Shown: positions 21,001 through 24,484, counted from the first letter of the stretch. The stretch is DNA of 34,590 nucleotides from Candidatus Pacearchaeota archaeon (GCA_002690445.1 NZER01000211.1:1-34590); one strand, 5' to 3'. Made by a program: numbers and translations. Notes: a model not told the origin generated them from the sequence alone.

Positions 21001-22006
21001 CTGCTTTACCGTAAAGAGAAAACTCCTTCCCCAAATCTCCCAAGGCCGCTTTTAATACGTTAACTTGAAAAACTCCACCAACCATTTCCGCAACTACGGC
21101 GGCCTGTCTTTTCTCCATGGTATCATAGGTCTTTGCCAAATTCTCCATTACCTTCATCAAAGATAACGCTCCTCCTTGACCATTTTTTGTTTCAACACCC
21201 AGAGCTTTTAAGGCGTCAATTACCATAGGTCTTTGTAGTCTCGTAAATATAGTTTTAAGTGAGTTACCAATTACTGCACCGCCACGAGCGGTTACTTGTT
21301 GGGTGGAAGCAACGATAGCCATTAATTCTTCCAAAGAAACTCCAGCGGTAGAAGCCGTACTACCCACTCTTCTAATAGCCTCAGCAAGATCCCCCGCGCT
21401 TACAGCAAATGCAGCATCGACTGCGGCCATTTTGCTAACGACTTCCGCAGACTTATGAGCTTCTTTATTGAAGCCATTTAAAACAGCCGTCAAAGCTGAG
21501 ACCGAGTCTGCCGCGTCTAGTCCAGAAATCCGAGTTAAAATTAATGCGTTTTGCGCTCTTTCCAAGGTTGCTTCCATTCCCAAGCCTTGTCTCGCGAGCT
21601 CATTAGCGGCCTCAGCAACGACAGCGAAAGATTGCCCCGTATTATTGGCTACGGCAAATAACTGATCGCCAAATTTAGCTAAATTTTGAGAAGTCGCACC
21701 AAGTATGACATTGATGTCTGCAAGTTGTTTTTCTACATCTATGGCAGCTCTTGCCATTTCTGTTATGCCTTGGGTTACAGCATAAATAGCGGCAGTAGAG
21801 GCACCAAAAGCAATGACACGAGCATTCGCTGCTTCCATTGATTTTTCGAACTCACCAAGGCTACCTTGTATTTTACCAAGAGGTTGAGAAAAACCCTTCG
21901 TATCTAGACCCCCAAGAGTATAGCTACCTTTCGTAGCTTTCTTAATATCTCTTTGAAGTTGAGTGGTTTCTCCAGCGACTCTTAGTCTAATGTCGGGTGC
22001 AGCCAT
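1..22006 (-). CDS. Giant phage tail tape-measure protein with embedded enzymatic modules (C-terminus beyond the window)
   Basis: It should set tail length, fill the tail tube and enter the host envelope at infection. The frame is open from ATG at 22004-22006 to the left edge, at least 7335 codons, with no stop. AAGGA at 22014-22018 is a well placed ribosome site. Residues about 1-330 are a TP901-type tape-measure core (helical, with text such as VEKQLADINVILGAT and GNSLKTIFTRLQRP). Order after that: G-[FYH]-[VI]-P-N-F motifs at residues 547, 647, 1454, 1831 and 1914, enclosing a P-loop/nucleotidyltransferase pair (about 1018-1345) and a winged helix (about 1770-1828); hydrophobic segments near 2093-2158; a long motif-free region to about 5935; then motifs at 5940, 6032, 6176, 6558, 6933, 7226 and 7305 enclosing a SprA-like peptidase, a lysozyme and a LysM. 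A Pro/Arg-rich stretch lies near 6985-7020. It follows the tail tube and chaperone genes, the classical place. The tape-measure call is firm; the individual modules are argued separately. Confidence 0.93.
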   Translation of the reverse strand, partial: MAAPDIRLRVAGETTQLQRDIKKATKGSYTLGGLDTKGFSQPLGKIQGSLGEFEKSMEAANARVIAFGASTAAIYAVTQGITEMARAAIDVEKQLADINVILGATSQNLAKFGDQLFAVANNTGQSFAVVAEAANELARQGLGMEATLERAQNALILTRISGLDAADSVSALTAVLNGFNKEAHKSAEVVSKMAAVDAAFAVSAGDLAEAIRRVGSTASTAGVSLEELMAIVASTQQVTARGGAVIGNSLKTIFTRLQRPMVIDALKALGVETKNGQGGALSLMKVMENLAKTYDTMEKRQAAVVAEMVGGVFQVNVLKAALGDLGKEFSLYGKAVQIANTATNEAQMRNEALNQTLQSQLIRTMNDLLKVGAQVGQLTLGPTIRKSTEALSSLIGGEPEDEGEGIGKKFAKGVLSSIGTMLSGPGVAFITMGIMKLFEKLIRFSSDAITSIGGMNRHSKEAAGIQSQILGYLSKNPQVLGAINSKLMTEKQLHSEILAMIKREGDEMAEMEKIAGNIARGMSKAGYNVPTEGSREGKIQSPKAATGYVPNLSEKRYEESTARGLGATRSVKAVNYPQGKIKGKKGFTANDQEDVYSPKQMEKQYGVIPAGGEYTVLPKYGKVGQEKKRELKRKIEKAQKPTNLATGFVPNFITENDVERFKASKFNKRKFGKKKGAVKAQGTKPTAGQMLSYMNQNVNQIDDAELKTYIDLNRQGKILLNWPRGGDKPSEQTQARISQMSGGKAGTSKAAGRKKVEKGAGMSAADIEGPILPVLKLQTGDERANIGGRVAGFGLKQKGIKEDFDKHFNAEYAGLVRNMGAKMFQGKPKLQKAFKPQELAADAQGQVKGHVWESFVRGMMQKEEAVVSKRVDVSKGTKVRPEFKSLFPEALHKGGFEIRAGGISEPKAIEKMGESGISTTFKQLGEGYTTTKGGRRPITHAQARELYEYEHGKKPNFAKDQLAGQKGPVGRMILDTDYLNQVYGKMTPEEKKASLERQGIKPANVANLFRTLATTAQSQGVPTTVINAAPGAGKTSFAMGKKGFQVDSIDDLRKGNKLVIVKAKEMGENLVSEPYFAKANRVIHLDVPAEEIERRRGIRDNEITSGTDKTAYGRKAGSTQFAGKDFSAAEARVAEEFEGQHGKFASLKAKQDKEGNWKWHKKSRDEIEKIENIPMVMGTGAVTPPTKGHAKLFNKIVEDAERSGRKPLFAVSTGMTRDEDVGLSISEKRKLIKLHHPQLETMGTHGSMPEVMRMEGKLVRAKRDKTTVYLGSDRVIDPKTGKQSAVAKRFEDKGYQVKEVERDTTSAGMDDTGAISATKVRTALSQGNIEEAKKGLEPRVAEVLTRPENMREMNRRNTRVKEYKTAEKNVKGRIEKEFADLTRVAEERGYRKPTGKNLSSISGAVKQQVGIDEDVTRIVNNITDLRENERARLKKGYQKDLSKMQRENPIASGGHIPNFAPSFTRKGKKYVVKANMSDVVSMFPYADKYYKDQRYIYEGSETSPTRINTGRGTVSKGRKRKVSRSFLEKDDTFRHEVTVVPFKDSAHPDETDHQFTPLASARLEERLAEKTRGMTTGRKGDEARARKKGLRPSGPERESGRDSKYYPVDVVYADGDGQFEAGDAKNVKGFGTYTKYGNYTPKNIKEFYKATIGKHARYALDTQSMQVGKSVSRGFKEFVDERQDFVNLGKYALGVGGGGKGKDTLLPSARSHTGTRKDPWKYSGEEVAASQMGKRGRRPAPPPKIGRGMHHVGKTGPSTNRWVPMDKYYPFEKGRVFSTKELAEAKGRHQVTVAKRVRADLKAGRVALVEKKVFEGNKGATPLYKRLASEGFVPNFAEGAIKKAIAREESRGHKAKVLYSNRLKSPVVVNQKQIKKYGSNADQIIREDHIERGQGGSISNLMKTGSGKEMYSSGHIPNFQSDFFGSMGMGMFGFMAQFDMLRKALNPIEKSLSDTSKELEGLQGDLDKTEHSISEVRHATEQHNQSKAEEITLSDEDRKRLKRKKGDKSKKTREQELYEEEIGTKPLPKNRAARKRREDAAMQRAMHRGRSEELEAQEAAALDRREKQAGLAGRKQEDLAGLEAQAERQEKTKGVVSAAAMGGGMALGIAAGMIKDEASETKRALQGAAEGFNAAATAMFMIPGPAGMWVGALGGLLVGAQKVYRAFNDIGPGMKKLQEQAQEKFQKTSDSLQKFSTIYEKRQQAYDDPNMKATTLQRMDREMAEALVDVPTAQRSEIMGSTNLREAQEALAEAMITQARDMKQLNFASKMAQMIDDSRGMFGLQQSFLGVNIPWLGAESAIKTDTASGRMARRNMGAQFVSGLDDPTIEQAGGLLRGKLNVANISDDSEKGRDAAEEFARAMMNMSGVTANGKEILNEIIKTREKEDGTLSLVMSSIAGRIYRLREEQAAIKQVNAIGEERIRIDKQIAAAQEDAIAALNSHRDNMVRFAMLGARRVGFKKTIEDKEKTNREINTPIFQAELDLKRLSPYMSKDDKARRQEAINASKMNAKHAEAIKAATSPELVNQAAGILFKGIRQINLSSKELSERGKKGGGRGGMQVARGAMAKEKIETSTSAVVRIAAIQQALLKGDATITQAVQAMSAILQEDAVTKSLSAGKRDSLLQSLKELQQKQLEGLSKMSVTQLQEKREMVLMRLSNERMRHENVQSKRVGGIEAYLDPTALNPVIEGFNKGIGLLQSGLITNSQDLEGRGAIHFLSALKELQGGELRDTPGVQAMMRKGVEGRMANAQALLRSGATRMRYEAAQLGDPAELQRRAAGGDINAQRRLTTRAAYLEQAGSLSAQAEDLPSLREMSQIQVNKKMQLSGTALENIQEHTVLLRSIDTVLKAKLEGPEGLRAKASDAYNQMTTKMATPETMIAGLEVMKKHNKVLYDQVMAIQRAKGAYNDIFAAMQKMGGALGGEWNMQQWKNQKGTQSQTDIAREATRLWNTFGQKIETPGARTDYNQLSERQREGLRMMNLSGTKDRMDLYSGRIGDMQKKLASYKLKRDEDRNLVAGGSEEEQLRHMDEVNDLKKQIFGAIKARQEGGTGIYVFTGEKAGTPTPDSGKLGGEAAEARKGVRITPHPSRKVETRGIKSTYEGQSTVTGVQVDAPIGMGTSIPSPALAAELKGVADTHRKLSEQIKSMPEGDDKEALKEVLKSMPVPDYEALTAGIPDWLKECCRALGNIDRNTRDLAEILPPNTKADIDPINRTFTTTHMDRRFNAAIAGFAPVLAGQTTAIKNLATQAKNSAKAQLKRGQSFWKTNVSEPGSQNWKNFRAGTQRMAGETRGPSRGPTAPRPGQPLKYSFVMNEGVDPSTKSYRFGKHLAEIGDDIKTDWMKSRAKGGPLGGGGKGIVQALGHVLKGTFGPILTSIKDGGGRAFEQFRFGREAAVGRIRAPEIPTMSGNPAVTMMEKLFRNMGERWGSMSGASIKNAIAQAFKSGWKFMGNLAGDIKTGWKAAASEISNIRQARFDLNRTGDFTSMKYRGGAMYKGEDISHIKTFKSQAEMKTWTEKATHALRRFFHHLNQSPKALMKWATGFQSFGDIFGAGTHAQSGMSFSEKLSNRASARLGPSLSETWKGLTKHRRGPVDAMKDWYRGTRTEAPSSITSRALGGGSSGGTTTAGTPRGFIGTVLRNILGDLFGFGKVEGQGRFTESPTMSQKTAFDSLRSGTFFKDLRELGSIKLTEFLKSVKEPGKMTRLAQWAGGGMDKARQVWDKPGFTNLRRMGYGFGAMYGGQYAAGSLLGDYGDETFLGMETDRSRNQRERGRYDESNAFRLTNKEALGYGIGTGGASLAMRNLPGVMPTDAYTRNLALAESYPTAPGAQALQPKPVQYGRFGRAIGMDKWMKHSEIPGAGNVKPIGGGSLAKGIGWNVATDIGASYLQSTDKEGGARDVLGSALRGPAAMAPWIAQGNIPAAAWAGAMSTLFGTLGDVGGRFMNLSAQLDHFQDEIEELDSHRGKRYEHMADEMGVLPHKGDPARDYQKFYKLLGAAFRSEGVAEGSRMENIGAWRNVTSFDEGVGNNWSWQTLFIDDAIVTLTQSIGTAIRAITPGGVKSGDMSPEKVKQMEKAFEALRQEAIRLTGATGEAAKNVGYNMVAVERDEQGKPTKEVRGSRMNAQQLAGEIASHMAERRERFGYGEIAEAKQKEESDALRVLGPAAAFGDLSNLRSSLSILRSGYAQGEFPSEGPPYKKFIESLRQSSAGSTESKLNMFLAQSRAKKSNKNEEGQVHFETEDGNFSVLQSAVSNSVWKALSSLESGAQMGQELNLRRRIDERRSQVHQGGMVENEKLKEYRGYHQFENMFMPSGAPSSERAQGLMIGLLTKILKELRDDPSELGQFGGIMNAKNFFDTRQQVAQEAANKKQKEANIEMASNIPTGNTKEGRENLRILTSGTDAEKDALVRKYNQGVSQATQQNADSVNQTTRTEGDKTREATRQAAATVAGAVEDTSARLSADLGNISDQYRRAAGVGPQHEGVLGGPLRRGVVTGPTAQQYPYPKAPIVVTNRPPAADRMDAGPSRIGQPDGRMNRGSNQPLPNQQSNVLPNTGANLPSNMRTPAQNAARAQGVFVNNMIDFSNHIKSLNNKDLGLDLTATDDERQNKINLLIDTFRSHVQKAKDGPPVPSRLKSIPDELKNIAKNFLRPAGVDKPGRNFQNDLLAKALKLDKGYQTTAKAEKPKVETETIGAKTLTRAWVEKIGNIKLPEMFSKTIEQASLAKSGTPEGLQGVIRLAPEKMHDKPIVDWFKEGAPVKEGAATTPGEKLVTENWLKGLTKFENLMVRIRESGMSFRGRGKPGDPGYLPSMVQEPVYDRSSVEGDATAFSKKIRHFSTGRQRYKASNTGWTAKTIDGQEWQRPAQPNELLPTSFLQQKRGDPIATERFEAIEQIPRWRFLTSGEPEDFGPREEEQRAKDPNAPRLTGSRAGFGHAMVRKQNKAGSLLMSEHTSGLATRGEGHTADFRPKPLYGLSVLPPHPRAGSEDEQYERFVARGQKFNQYAHTTNYWEDFEIPLKDETLASMKNTRKAAQESRQKLAAARGRASETTGIARADNPMTGLYTNLSQDDVSDSIKEKFKGDEGKQKALNIIKLRMENIRKKAGDTGRDGVEPEGIPQLQQMLGYVQSGKPAEAMKNLFLKDEEAYDKQYLLHVKIRKSFWDAQDVAAREWHANMREIWLASLPDVPGAGGKDGPPIGTKIIGGRHSVTKTEAHINPDARIHRGSKLWDASRSGPGGRPGVRPAPDAPNEKMSGRQFDRRGSQAFAGQVGQMAQFGDNIRLSAQDTTVPAKSNVNWMRENFHRAEQYFNELQAQISQIGEHGLQSVQPNYAQGNRYNLNLGVGSQNAPMGRRIPEVKGGKSLPWAMAKGDKTKGTSGAHFLDWLGDPKRMKIGRGGVLSQVKVSGLDRKTIDKGMEAIALAVNEYYREVSDDLRADAEEILRTPEGKTEAGKAKVGRIVKDLKLIEENRAQLGITEGEDGQLEATMESVQGFLPQIIAGYRNVDPRMAGTNLDFAMGKKKLEDLLGVDEAAKVPMSAIEKFGSRFELELGEDNRPVYDDKTGQAKIKPKGVLMTDEGAPGPDVAQMFLSLPRRLSDAIGQSVGITGLAKVLSEGQKIQGFTQEQDIERAQKWIESGMQHVDAGVDGDSQIESELSKRMGWDALETLPKGDRGEIDRGALPEWIKGVLKSHITERDKPTTETIKRPGKPDIEVPILTEKFKETRDQKNAAAIEVTNKKRALAEAKETGSNVAQAQSDLEDAQLQLKRREKEYKQAEQVEPQIIQLRKASEKQETKETSEKPETTATRVSSILDKNYEGTLAYVSDQRQKALQQQEGTTMLPPAKDAFLDMVQRQNLDTKDEPLLASAKNREDLLGAIHGTLLTQGKTFEDMRRFLAKDGDDGRPPFDGTELGQEGLRGEFDSARRYYEMVRGQKTTASGHVPSFNISQTIKMAEKRGALAGGYLAGNVHKGPNLTQSGGPANVVMNSAEHVSNFAGKTWISPPKNSRAGKAHLKESIRKTGMIPPAYAAKGFVPMRDEKDFARIERDIIKHEEAHATAGGSLAKTPEFIRTVTSGSVLVDVRPDPDPKKNIEKFTKVHKAALAPKDPSETDKNVAAFAISEIKRSRSELKTDKERAEVDTKLSQQIRKSGLSEGDIENRAKEIRRKSSASIANEGFVPNFAPPTPRWADESLSNKERALDFTMGLENQDKTNVPKSGKSGLTLGVNAQNRGVAFDVGAHSADQIKKMFNSTGSEKEIDESIRKKILPFAGLKRANAERKIGEIGKPKISVTENNRIKQVVWDKHWEASKKKYEELTKKKWSDLGFKGQAVFSDIGHQYGFGHKSWLGQGGGAFKAFTNHIAKGEYDKAALRLDKVKEHVWRFDTRGEMLVGSDKHIDRSGKEPEVKPIPEDMDKYLLRPNESVGKAAQWYPGVTPKEIQDANPEHKGRWNKLGIGTKLLIPRPKYKGLNDQNEILAKYLKESGQIAEATYKAPNVFGGKKIGWNEKLANGQTRKEFFNNLKKEQQNDVLDWDVKTKSRKEGIRILKGAAKADQKAQGFVPNFAPPSVSDGVQKLANRENDLKNSIIDDIVLAVPRAKQTALDIGANALSGDRYQQGFGGIQFLADAIYGVAPVAPAKRHAKAVGQGYVKKVAPKIEELFKINPQAIPGLYDILEDQLGDLPGGALLIDKLRKQSFKVAGNTPGSDPLMEATGLPIGALSIKGLDLLTKDKDKKVRISLGEIVDAMRIPENKKAWGATSSDDRLSFPADIMSGPTGIQHMYGKTGDRGLSIKDITKMAKLSQKGNFEAAGVESFMAIPLIEGVLGKKGLAQFYENFGGKDKALEAMLKMYSGTFENRPESDSKKGWSLLDAVKRGEGKWMPRHMEGMESTIGLAVSHGFLSEEKADQIKLGIKAKAYVNAGKEKFKNLFQADGFVPNFHPANFRHYHMPSGAIAGAGAVQTRPNAFQGNRRRGRGQGGGGMAPNPNFRIPAPQPRPPQRQPRPQPTPAQIYAPKPGEAPWRPDENRPLPIQRNPDNPMFDPAGNIIPGQFLTYGFTDLQTAAAGDARAGNFARSQGHPIVGPVHGYPSGGKIPDPKRLGGFGKGVPGVDIPFGRKVTRPDGTTYWDVRGTQDNTMPGGNRVPIFPGFATAKDAGNKGNSTGSLKPISLEDLKQFAQTPRGQKLFPKGLPAYMTQEYLETPLRYRPPGTDIVPKNWYIGPGSRRNQGFVPNFADKELERAKKQISKWNKRGPSKKMLQINPRLKDYEWYISDRTSDTDFTYSRRKKGSEKETPGWPQVKPFNFASGFVPNFADKELERAKKQISKWNKRGPSKKML
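238..331 (-). repeat. Direct repeat copy B (tape-measure C-terminal unit)
   Basis: Identical over 94 bases to copy A at 1-94, encoding residues 7226-7256 with the same GFVPNFADKELER start. The two copies diverge at once on the N-terminal side of the Gly codon. The absence of any silent difference points to a recent duplication or gene conversion. Confidence 0.95.
2615..2764 (-). other. LysM-like peptidoglycan-binding domain inside the tape measure
   Basis: Residues about 6415-6464. YLLRPNESVGKAAQWYPGVT, then PKEIQDANPEHKGRWNKLGIGTKLLIP, fits the LysM pattern: start strand, 'NESV..A..yp.vt..eI..aNp......l.iG..L.IP'. Length is about 48 residues, normal for LysM. It sits directly after the lysozyme-like domain, so the two likely form one wall-degrading unit. 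Confidence 0.75.
2850..3430 (-). other. Pesticin/phage-lysozyme-like muramidase domain inside the tape measure
   Basis: Residues about 6193-6386, after the motif at 6176. MGLENQDKTNVPKSGKSGLT leads to LGVNAQNRGVAFDVG, then ADQIKKMF, then KKILPFAGLKRANAE. This follows the pattern of pesticin-type and VgrG-type lysozyme domains (early Glu, here E6207, then 'SGvTiG.G.DlG', then 'L.pyaGl.g..A'). Later text (WSDLGFKGQAVFSDIGHQYGFG) matches the helical second lobe. The expected role is local peptidoglycan cleavage during DNA entry. The LysM-like segment that follows supports a cell-wall job. Confidence 0.65.
3620..3910 (-). other. SprA-related HExxH metallopeptidase-like domain inside the tape measure
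   Basis: Residues about 6033-6130, lying between motif copies at 6032 and 6176. The segment IIKHEEAHATAGGSLAK contains HEEAH at 6052-6056 followed by AGG. It continues with VLVDVRPDPDPKKNIEKF, then a VHKAALAPKDPSETDKNVAAFA stretch. The combination HExAHxxAGG, DPxxxIxK, AALAPxDPSxxDxxVAAxA is what I know from the SprA-related family of putative zinc peptidases. Both histidines and the glutamate expected for zinc and catalysis are present. Likely substrates would be envelope proteins or the tape measure itself; this is inference. Confidence 0.75.
16523..16699 (-). other. Winged-helix-like segment inside the tape measure
   Basis: Residues about 1770-1828. FSTKELAEAKGRHQVTVAKR reads like a helix-turn-helix (a 'kELAe.tG...TV..R' pattern), then RADLKAGRVALVEKKVFEG looks like the recognition-helix end and a wing, then a Gly-rich turn and TPLYKR. 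It ends just before the motif copy at residue 1831. DNA binding is a guess from the fold pattern. Confidence 0.4.
17972..18493 (-). other. Cytidylyltransferase/adenylyltransferase-like domain inside the tape measure
   Basis: Residues about 1172-1345. It carries the two signatures of the HxGH nucleotidyltransferase superfamily: an N-terminal MGTGAVTPPTKGHAKL (H1189, with the first His position of HxGH replaced by Thr, as in the NPPTxGH form found in some phage proteins) and a C-terminal ISATKVR at 1315-1321, matching the ISxTxxR motif. Between them are an alternating beta/alpha pattern, a VSTGMTRDED segment and TVYLGSDR. The family transfers a nucleotidyl group to a phosphorylated small molecule. 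Fusion after a P-loop kinase resembles the architecture of bifunctional cofactor-salvage enzymes, but the substrate is unknown. Confidence 0.7.
18506..18955 (-). other. P-loop kinase-like domain inside the tape measure
   Basis: Residues about 1018-1167. The segment begins with a beta strand (TTVINA) running into a Walker A loop, AAPGAGKTS, with A1028, G1033, K1034 and T1035 fitting [AG]xxxxGK[ST]. A second strand follows (FQVDSID), then KLVIVKAKEMG, then NRVIHLDVPAEEIERRRGIRDN, which resembles the lid of small P-loop kinases with its run of arginines. This would phosphorylate a small molecule or nucleic-acid end; the substrate cannot be read from the sequence. The cytidylyltransferase-like domain follows directly. 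Confidence 0.6.
21017..22006 (-). other. Tape-measure core domain (TP901-type)
   Basis: Residues about 1-330 of the giant protein. The segment is Ala-rich and helical, and its wording is typical of phage tail tape-measure cores: activation of an Ala-rich helix (IYAVTQGITEMARAAIDVEK), then ELARQGLGMEATLERAQNAL, then SVSALTAVLNGF, then a GNSLKTIFTRLQ segment ending in a LGVE step. This N-terminal placement is usual when the tape measure has been extended C-terminally. Confidence 0.85.
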
Positions 22007-22065
22007 TGTTTATTCCTTTTACCATCAATTATTACACTATTTTTTTTAAAAAATCATTTATTCTG
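22007..22065 (-). promoter_or_regulatory. Short intergenic gap before the tape measure with a TGTAAT element
   Basis: On the coding strand this AT-rich gap reads an A-run, then GTGTAATAATT at 22027-22037, then the AAGGA ribosome site at 22014-22018. The GTGTAAT element is shared with the other non-coding gaps in the window and could be the core of a phage promoter. No hairpin that would act as an intrinsic terminator is visible. Confidence 0.35.
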
Positions 22066-22953
22066 TTATCTTCTTCCTTTGTTGTTTTGAGCCTTCATTT
22101 GGCTTATTTTCCTTTCTCTTTCCATTTTAATTCTATTGTATTCTAGGTCATAATATTTAACTAAATGGTCGACACCTTCTTTTTCTGCCATCTCAGAAAC
22201 GCTATCGGGGGGGTTATTTCCTTCTTCTAAAATAAATTTATAATATTTCCCCCTTGAAAATAAATTTAATTGATAAATGGTTAATTCTAGCACGCTTGTC
22301 CCGAAAAATTTTACAGGATCATTGTCGGCCATCATAAAAGAATTAAGAAAAAAATTGTTAACACATACTTTTTTTATATTATCTTCATTAAACTTGTTCA
22401 TGGAATCATTATAAAGTTTTACAAGAATAGACAAATCTGCGTAAGAAATATTATCGAACTCTTCTTGTGTGTGAAGCGGTTTTTCAAGCTTTTCGTCTTT
22501 ATATAAAGCTTTCCTTACGTATTCCTCGTTTATTTTTTTATTGCAATACGATTCAACAGTGGGTTCAACGAGCTTGTATCTTTCTTCTTGTATTTTTTTT
22601 AATTTTTCTTCTTGCTCGTCTATGGTTTTCTGAAACATTTTTCGCTGTTCCACGTTTTGGAGGCGTCTTTGAAATTCATAGGCATCTTTTACAGACGCAA
22701 GGACTTGATAATAACCATTTTCATCATCTTCCGTCCAATAGCCCTCCTTGTCCAAGAGAGAAAGTTTTTCGGCTGAGGTAAAAACACCCCTTTGCGAAAG
22801 ATCATTTTCACAGCGTTTATAGATATAATCTATGAACCCCAAGTCAGATTCCCTAAAATGCTTTACATATATTCCTTCACACTCTACATACGAATACCCT
22901 TGAAGAATTTCTCTGTAAACATTTCTACAGTCTTTTAAGGTTATTAGCTCCAC
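22066..22953 (-). CDS. Protein of unknown function in the tail-assembly-chaperone position
   Basis: The product has 295 residues and no family I recognise. It starts with GTG at 22951-22953: an in-frame TGA lies two codons upstream, so no earlier start is possible, and the next Met is about 100 residues in. A charged helical stretch (about residues 95-125, rich in Q, E, K and R) looks like a coiled coil, and the C-terminus is strongly basic. Its start lies 15 bases after the stop of the preceding gene, and its product is made just before the tape measure. By position it may chaperone the tape measure, as gpT-like proteins do; this is inference from gene order only. Confidence 0.8.
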   Translation of the reverse strand: MELITLKDCRNVYREILQGYSYVECEGIYVKHFRESDLGFIDYIYKRCENDLSQRGVFTSAEKLSLLDKEGYWTEDDENGYYQVLASVKDAYEFQRRLQNVEQRKMFQKTIDEQEEKLKKIQEERYKLVEPTVESYCNKKINEEYVRKALYKDEKLEKPLHTQEEFDNISYADLSILVKLYNDSMNKFNEDNIKKVCVNNFFLNSFMMADNDPVKFFGTSVLELTIYQLNLFSRGKYYKFILEEGNNPPDSVSEMAEKEGVDHLVKYYDLEYNRIKMERERKISQMKAQNNKGRR

Positions 22954-22968
22954 ATCTCAAGACAATAC

Positions 22969-24063
22969 CTACTTTTGCTCTTCGTTTTCAGAAGAAACGC
23001 TAGTTTTTGTTTCGGCGGTTATAACCTCTGCGGTAGTTTTTTGTGCTTCTTCCGCATTTTCTTGGGGCGTCTCCTCCGCTACTATTTCTTTTTTGTCTTC
23101 GACAGCTTCTTTTTCGACCACCTTAGCTTTTGGTTTTCTTCCCCTTTTTTTCTTGGGCTTTGCTGCGGCTTTTTCTTTTTTATCTGCCGTAGCTTTTTCG
23201 AGAACCTCTTTGGCCGCCTCTTCTGAAGCTTCTTCTGAAACCTCCTCCGGAGCCTCTTCAGCGTCTGAATTCTCGGGCTCTTCGTCTTCGTCGTATTGAC
23301 TTTGGGAAGTGTATAGTTCTTCTATGGATTTAAACTCTTCCTCCGACGTTGCTCTCCCCATATACCAGAAACTTACAAAATAAGCCAATTTCCTAATGGC
23401 TTCTACGTGAAATTCTTCATCAGAATCCTCAAATAGATCGTATTGGTCTAATTTTTCATCATAAGTGCCCGCGCCGAAGAAAGGGTTTGCTTCGTTATGC
23501 TCGTATTCTTGCCAATGGGCCAAGCTTAAAACCCACCACATAATAGTCTGGTTCTTAGCTCTATTCTCCGCAGTTTGGTCAAAGATGTTTGATTGACTGT
23601 TCTCTATGTCTGTCAGTTCTCTTCTAATATCGGAGATTTCCAACAACAAGTCTTGTTCTATGCCGGCTTTTAAGTCTTGGGATTTGTTGTCCAAATTTAG
23701 CTGAAGTTTTTGATACTCATTTTCTTTATTATAGAGATCCATATAAAGTTGACCGTATCTTTCTTTTTCAGTCTCACTGAACGCTCCGCCGTCATCTTCG
23801 TACCTTTTAGCCAAAAGGTTTCTCGTTAGAAGACCCGCCTTAATCCCTTCTGACATTTTTACACCGTAAAATAGTTCGGCTTCGTCATAGAGCTTCCTGT
23901 TCGGTTTTTTTAGAAAAAACTTTACAGGAACTGTTTCATCATACTTTTCAGTAGTTTGTACTTCTTTACCCTCTTTGTTTTTAGAGGATGTAGTTCTCTC
24001 TTTCTCTACTTCTCTGTTAATAGTAAAGTCAAAGAGCCATTTCTTCGCTTTCTTTTTAGCCAT
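22969..24063 (-). CDS. Probable tail assembly protein with a low-complexity charged tail
   Basis: The product has 364 residues. Residues about 1-255 look folded (basic N-terminus MAKKKAKKWLFDFTI, then mixed helix with coiled-coil-like QKLQLNLDNKSQDLK). Residues about 260-364 are an unfolded tail rich in Glu, Ala and Lys, with one basic block KPKKKRGRKPKAK. ATG at 24061-24063 has AAGGAGA at 24071-24077 as ribosome site, overlapping the end of the gene before. It is in the same frame as that gene with a single TAA between them. Position between tail tube and tape measure suggests a tail-assembly chaperone; nothing in the sequence proves it. Confidence 0.85.
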   Translation of the reverse strand: MAKKKAKKWLFDFTINREVEKERTTSSKNKEGKEVQTTEKYDETVPVKFFLKKPNRKLYDEAELFYGVKMSEGIKAGLLTRNLLAKRYEDDGGAFSETEKERYGQLYMDLYNKENEYQKLQLNLDNKSQDLKAGIEQDLLLEISDIRRELTDIENSQSNIFDQTAENRAKNQTIMWWVLSLAHWQEYEHNEANPFFGAGTYDEKLDQYDLFEDSDEEFHVEAIRKLAYFVSFWYMGRATSEEEFKSIEELYTSQSQYDEDEEPENSDAEEAPEEVSEEASEEAAKEVLEKATADKKEKAAAKPKKKRGRKPKAKVVEKEAVEDKKEIVAEETPQENAEEAQKTTAEVITAETKTSVSSENEEQK

Positions 24064-24066
24064 AAT

Positions 24067-24456
24067 TTAATCTCCTTTTTCCTTTTGAGGTTTATTTTGT
24101 TCTGATGTGTTATTTTTCTCATTTATATCGAAATTTTCTAAAAAATTATACAGATCTCTTATTGTTTCATTACCGTTATCTAGCACTCTTTTCCTAATCA
24201 TGCTATAACGATGGAAGTCTAAATAATTTAAAACTTCGATTTGTTCGGGGGAAAGGTCGTTTTTTAAGCGATCTAAGGCAACTTGATGTTGGTACCTTAG
24301 GTCTTCTAGGTTATTTAAATAACACTTAAAAAGTTTTGTTATTATTCTTTTCGACTCCGCTTTTAAAAAAACGTCTGACTTTGCCGTAAATTCGAACGGT
24401 ATATGTTCGTGTAATTTACCATGCTTGTTTCTTAATTTGTCTTTTTCGTCGCCCAT
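24067..24456 (-). CDS. Putative tail assembly chaperone (gpG-like position)
   Basis: The product has 129 residues and is mainly helical, with a charged Asn/Glu/Lys-rich C-terminus. It is the first gene after the tail tube gene and its terminator, where phages encode the small tail assembly chaperone that binds the tape measure (gpG in lambda). ATG at 24454-24456 has GGGAGG at 24468-24473. The gene ends GGA GAT TAA and the next gene begins six bases after the stop begins, in the same frame, so stop readthrough rather than the classical frameshift would join the two. No domain is recognised with certainty. Confidence 0.8.
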   Translation of the reverse strand: MGDEKDKLRNKHGKLHEHIPFEFTAKSDVFLKAESKRIITKLFKCYLNNLEDLRYQHQVALDRLKNDLSPEQIEVLNYLDFHRYSMIRKRVLDNGNETIRDLYNFLENFDINEKNNTSEQNKPQKEKGD

Positions 24457-24484
24457 TTCTTTCAGAGCCTCCCTTTTTCCTTAT

